Positions 59,668 to 64,000 of a stretch of 64,000 nucleotides of DNA are shown here, in pieces; position 1 is the first letter of the stretch; every line of letters starts with the position of its first letter. The position numbers were made by a program, and so were the translations under genes. A model generated the notes under the pieces. That model saw nothing but the letters and a program-made list of their open reading frames with translations, was not told the DNA's origin and did not search any database. Origin of the DNA: Wenzhouxiangellaceae bacterium (GTDB lineage Bacteria > Pseudomonadota > Gammaproteobacteria > Xanthomonadales > Wenzhouxiangellaceae); the NCBI GenBank assembly GCA_018334995.1, contig JAGXKW010000006.1, positions 1 through 64,000 of the forward strand, read 5' to 3'.

Positions 59668-61128
59668 CTATTCGCGCCAGCTGTGACCGTGGCGCTCGGT
59701 CATGGCGACCGCGCTGGACGGCCCCCAGGTGCCGGCCTGGTATTGTTTCGGCGCGAGTTCGCGCGTGTGCCAGCCTTCGAGGATGGTATCGACCCAGCTC
59801 CAGGCCGCCTCGACCTCGTCGCGCCGGACGAACAGCGTGCCGTTGCCCTCGATGGCGTCGAGATACAGGCGCTCGTAGGCGATGCGCCGGTTTTCCTGGT
59901 CGAACGCGCTGTGCCGGTCGAGGTCCAGGGCGACCTGCGACAGGTGCACGCCGTTGCGGTCCAGTCCGGGTTTCTTGTTCATCAGGCACAGCGAGATGTG
60001 TTCTTCGGGCTGCAGCCGGATGATCAGCGAATTGGGCTTGAGGCTGCCGGCCGCGCCGGAGAATATCGAGTGCGGCACCTGCCGGAACTGGATGTAGATC
60101 TCGGTCACCCGCCGGGGCAGCCGCTTGCCCGTGCGCAGGTAGAACGGTACGCCGGACCAGCGCCAGTTGTCGATGTGCGTCCGCAGCGCGACGAAGGTTT
60201 CGGTGCTGCTGTCGCTGCCGAGCTCTTCGAGATAGCCGGGCACCGTTTTGCCGTCGATCGCGCCGGTAGTGTACTGCCCGGCCACGCTGTTGGCCTCGAG
60301 GTCGGACCCGCTGATGGGCCTGAGGGAATTGAGCACCTTGAGCTTTTCGTTGCGCACCGCGGTGGGCTTGAAGCGCGAAGGCGGTTCCATTGCCGTCAGA
60401 CACAGCAGCTGCAGCATGTGGTTCTGCACCATGTCGCGCATCGCGCCGTATTCATCGTAATAGCCGGCGCGCTCTTCCAGGCCCACGGTTTCGGCCACCG
60501 TGATCTGCACCTGCTCGATGTGCCGGGCATTCCAGATCGGTTCGAAAAGCGCGTTGGAAAAGCGCAGTGCCAGCAGGTTCTGGACGCCGTCCTTGCCCAG
60601 GTAGTGATCGACCCGGTAGACCTGGTCCTCGGCAAACGCCTGCCCGACGCCTTCGTTGATTTCGGTGGAACTCTGCAGGTCGTGACCGATGGGTTTTTCC
60701 AGCATCACGCGCGTGCCGGGATCGTCGAGCCCGGCCTCGGCCAGCGCCGAGCAGATGGTCGGGTACCAGCGCGGTGCCGTGGACAGGTGGAACAGCACGT
60801 CGCCGTCGTTGCGCCTGCGCTTGATCTCCCGGACAAGCTTTCCGGTCGACGTTTTCGCGGCCAGATCCACCGGCCGGTATTCCAGGCGCCCCAGCAGCCG
60901 ATCGAGGGCGTCGCCGTCGTCTGCGCCGGCGTGGGGTTCCAGCGTCTCGCGCGCTTGCTGCACGAAGGCTTCGGTGTCCAGTTCGGATCGCGCGCAGCCA
61001 AGCACTTTCAGGGCCTCGGGCAGAAGTCGGTCGCGCTCCAGGCCGAACAGCGAGGGCAACAGCATGCGCTGGGCGAGGTCGCCGGTTGCGCCGAAGATCA
61101 CCAGCAGATTTGCAGGTCGGGTCGTCAT
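59668..61128 (-). CDS. zwf: Glucose-6-phosphate 1-dehydrogenase
   Basis: LVIFGATGDLAQRMLLPSLF, YRVDHYLGKDGVQNLLALRF, MVQNHMLQLLCL. Confidence 0.97.
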   Translation of the reverse strand: MTTRPANLLVIFGATGDLAQRMLLPSLFGLERDRLLPEALKVLGCARSELDTEAFVQQARETLEPHAGADDGDALDRLLGRLEYRPVDLAAKTSTGKLVREIKRRRNDGDVLFHLSTAPRWYPTICSALAEAGLDDPGTRVMLEKPIGHDLQSSTEINEGVGQAFAEDQVYRVDHYLGKDGVQNLLALRFSNALFEPIWNARHIEQVQITVAETVGLEERAGYYDEYGAMRDMVQNHMLQLLCLTAMEPPSRFKPTAVRNEKLKVLNSLRPISGSDLEANSVAGQYTTGAIDGKTVPGYLEELGSDSSTETFVALRTHIDNWRWSGVPFYLRTGKRLPRRVTEIYIQFRQVPHSIFSGAAGSLKPNSLIIRLQPEEHISLCLMNKKPGLDRNGVHLSQVALDLDRHSAFDQENRRIAYERLYLDAIEGNGTLFVRRDEVEAAWSWVDTILEGWHTRELAPKQYQAGTWGPSSAVAMTERHGHSWRE

Positions 61129-61216
61129 CGAGGAATCCTTGTCGTTGGGTCAAGCCTCTGCAGTGCGTCCGATTTCGCCATCCGCTGAATCGGTGAATGC
61201 GGTTCAAAGCGCGAGC

Positions 61217-62539
61217 TCAATTGCGAGTCTCCCGATTGCCGGTTCCATTATCGGCCTCGCGGCGCTTGATGTGCGCCAGCAGCACGAAGGTGACCGCGCC
61301 GGCCAGCGTGAGCGTGAACGGAAAAAGCAGCACGAACCGGCCGCGGCCGGGTTCCATGCTTTCCAGCCACTGGTACAGGCCCACGCCGACCAGCGGTGCG
61401 ATCAGGCCGCGGATGCCGGTGAGCGTGACGTGGATCCCCATGTACAGCGTCGAGCGGCCGTCGCTGGCGAAATCATTATGGCCCAGGTTCCAGCCGAGCC
61501 GGCCGCCGGCGAAAGCGGCCCCCAGCATCAGCGCGCCCAGCCAGAACAGCCAGACCTGGCCGAAGATCGCGCCGGGGACGAACAGCGCCATGGTCGCGAC
61601 GAACATCCAGGAGTGCCAGGCGCGGTATTCCAGGATATGCACCTTGTCGAGGTAGCGCGCCCAGACCGGCGTGAACGTTGCCAGCGCCAGCAGCGGAATG
61701 GTGGTGGTGATCAGCACCTGCATCAGGCGCGACACGCCCAGCTGTTCGGTCAGGATCACCACCAGCAGCGCGATGACCATCAGGTTGCCGGCGCCGAACA
61801 CGAACATGGTCGCCATGTATCGGCGGTACCAGACATCGGTTTTCAGCACGTCGATCGCATCGGCAATCCGCGCTCGCCCCTGGCCGCGGGCGTCGGTCTC
61901 CTCGCGCAACAACCGGCCGTGGCCGCGCACCGTGAAGCGCCGGTAGCGCCAGGCGGCGATAAATCCCATCAGCGCGGTGATCGGAAGCACGCCGCGCCAG
62001 GCCTGGTCGTGGAACTCCATGGCAACGCCGGTCACGGCCGCGGTGCCGGCGATCAGCAGCGAATAGGTCACGGCGATGCGGCCGGTGATCGTCGCGCGCA
62101 CGTGGCGCGGGAAGTTGGCGCGCCAGATCGCCGCGCGCAGCGTGACCACGCCGGCCCAGCACAGGCGCGCGGCGATCATCCAGAACACCAGCCAGATCAG
62201 CCCGGCGGCATTGACCGGCGACAGCGCGATCATCAGGGCGCAGCCGGCGCATGCGGCCATCAGCGCCGAAACCCAGCGCGTCTTGTGCCGGCCGTGCGCG
62301 AGGTTCGCGAACGCCAGGCTGGCCACGTTGGCGAAGGCCGGCGCGCCGGCGACCATGGCCACGGCCAGGTTGATCACTGCCGGGGCGGCGGCCCCGGCGA
62401 AACCGATCTTGACGATCACGCCGAGCAGCCCGCCTTCCAGCGCGCCCAGCGTGACCGCCATCAGCGCATTGACCTGCACCTCGCGCGGCATCAGCGTTCG
62501 GGCGACGAATGGCAGCTTGTTGCGGCTTGGAGACACCAT
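61217..62539 (-). CDS. MFS transporter
   Basis: Multiple TM segments; GALEGGLLGVIVKIGFAG; C-terminal GTGNRETRN may be repeat-derived. Confidence 0.82.
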   Translation of the reverse strand: MVSPSRNKLPFVARTLMPREVQVNALMAVTLGALEGGLLGVIVKIGFAGAAAPAVINLAVAMVAGAPAFANVASLAFANLAHGRHKTRWVSALMAACAGCALMIALSPVNAAGLIWLVFWMIAARLCWAGVVTLRAAIWRANFPRHVRATITGRIAVTYSLLIAGTAAVTGVAMEFHDQAWRGVLPITALMGFIAAWRYRRFTVRGHGRLLREETDARGQGRARIADAIDVLKTDVWYRRYMATMFVFGAGNLMVIALLVVILTEQLGVSRLMQVLITTTIPLLALATFTPVWARYLDKVHILEYRAWHSWMFVATMALFVPGAIFGQVWLFWLGALMLGAAFAGGRLGWNLGHNDFASDGRSTLYMGIHVTLTGIRGLIAPLVGVGLYQWLESMEPGRGRFVLLFPFTLTLAGAVTFVLLAHIKRREADNGTGNRETRN

Positions 62540-62673
62540 GGGGCCTGCGTGGGCGAATGGAATTTTCCGCCCGGCGGCGGAAAGTCCTTGATCCGGGGCT
62601 CGAAAGCGCCATATGGTACGTTACGGAGAAGTCTACGACTACGCCCAAAACCATGACCCCACAGGAGCGCAAC

Positions 62674-63225
62674 ATGAACACATCGATCATCCGGCTGGTC
62701 GCGGCCGTCTTTCTGGTCGGATCGCTGGCCGCCTGCCAGAGCGAGGACAGCGAGCGCGAGGTCGAGGAAGCCGAACGGGCGGTAGAAGAGGCCGCCGAGA
62801 AATCGGCCGAGGCCGCCGGGGAATCCGCCGAGGCCGCCGAGCAAGTCTACAAGGACACGATGGAAGCCACCAAAGAGGCGGTCGAAGAAGGCAGGGCGTC
62901 GGCCGAAACCACGCTGAACCAGATGCAGTCCGAGGGCCAGAAGGCCTGGCAGGAGGCCATGCAGGCCGCCAACGAGGCCAACATGAAGGCCCGGAACATG
63001 GTCAGTTCGGGAATGGAACGGGGCAGCGAGGCATGGGACGAAGCCCTGGCCGAGGTGCGCGAGGCGCGCGATGAGGCGCAGGATGCGCTGGAAGAAGCGC
63101 GCGAGTACTCCGATGAACGGTGGGATTCCTTCAGTGCCCGGGCCCGGGCGGTCCTGGACGAGGCCGCTCGCACCCTGGATGATCTGGCCGAGGACGAAGA
63201 ATCCTCCGACGATACCGATTCGTGA
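62674..63225 (+). CDS. Coiled-coil, Ala/Glu-rich lipoprotein
   Basis: MNTSIIRLVAAVFLVGSLAACQS lipobox; long Glu/Ala heptad-like region. Confidence 0.8.
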   Translation: MNTSIIRLVAAVFLVGSLAACQSEDSEREVEEAERAVEEAAEKSAEAAGESAEAAEQVYKDTMEATKEAVEEGRASAETTLNQMQSEGQKAWQEAMQAANEANMKARNMVSSGMERGSEAWDEALAEVREARDEAQDALEEAREYSDERWDSFSARARAVLDEAARTLDDLAEDEESSDDTDS

Positions 63226-63282
63226 TCCAGGCGATCTCCGGATAACTCGGCGCGGCGGCCGGCCTGCCGGCCGCCGTGCTGA

Positions 63283-64000
<718 letters not shown>

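Overview
High-GC gammaproteobacterial chromosome segment, possibly Wenzhouxiangella/Xanthomonadales-like (lineage is inference only). I annotate about 44 protein-coding genes, one TPP riboswitch, several candidate operators and terminators, and a set of intergenic repeat elements. The left third is mostly housekeeping: MATE, sppA, threonine aldolase, orphan ParA, dusB, a TPP-riboswitch thiamine uptake operon (TonB receptor, PnuC-like, kinase), fadH, an orphan ECF sigma factor, a sirtuin, a ZnuD-like TonB receptor with a Zur-like palindrome, msrB/msrA, and an octaheme cytochrome with an FNR-like box. The middle (about 24.8-55.3 kb) is a large glycan-utilisation locus with two modules. Each module has a TonB-dependent receptor, LacI regulator, transporter, glycoside hydrolases and two flavin-dependent tryptophan-halogenase-like proteins; the first also encodes SapC and a cupin-like protein. 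The two modules carry different candidate LacI operators. The right end has an Entner-Doudoroff operon (zwf-pgl-edd-glk-eda), an MFS protein, a lipoprotein and the 5' part of leuS. The two most interesting observations are: (i) the sugar-regulated TonB receptor/halogenase/SapC/cupin cassettes, with one divergent halogenase and hairpins at both receptor-halogenase junctions; (ii) several families of short-period (7-10 bp) intergenic repeats, often inverted, some of which touch annotated start or stop codons. No database search was run; all calls come from reading motifs and translated products.
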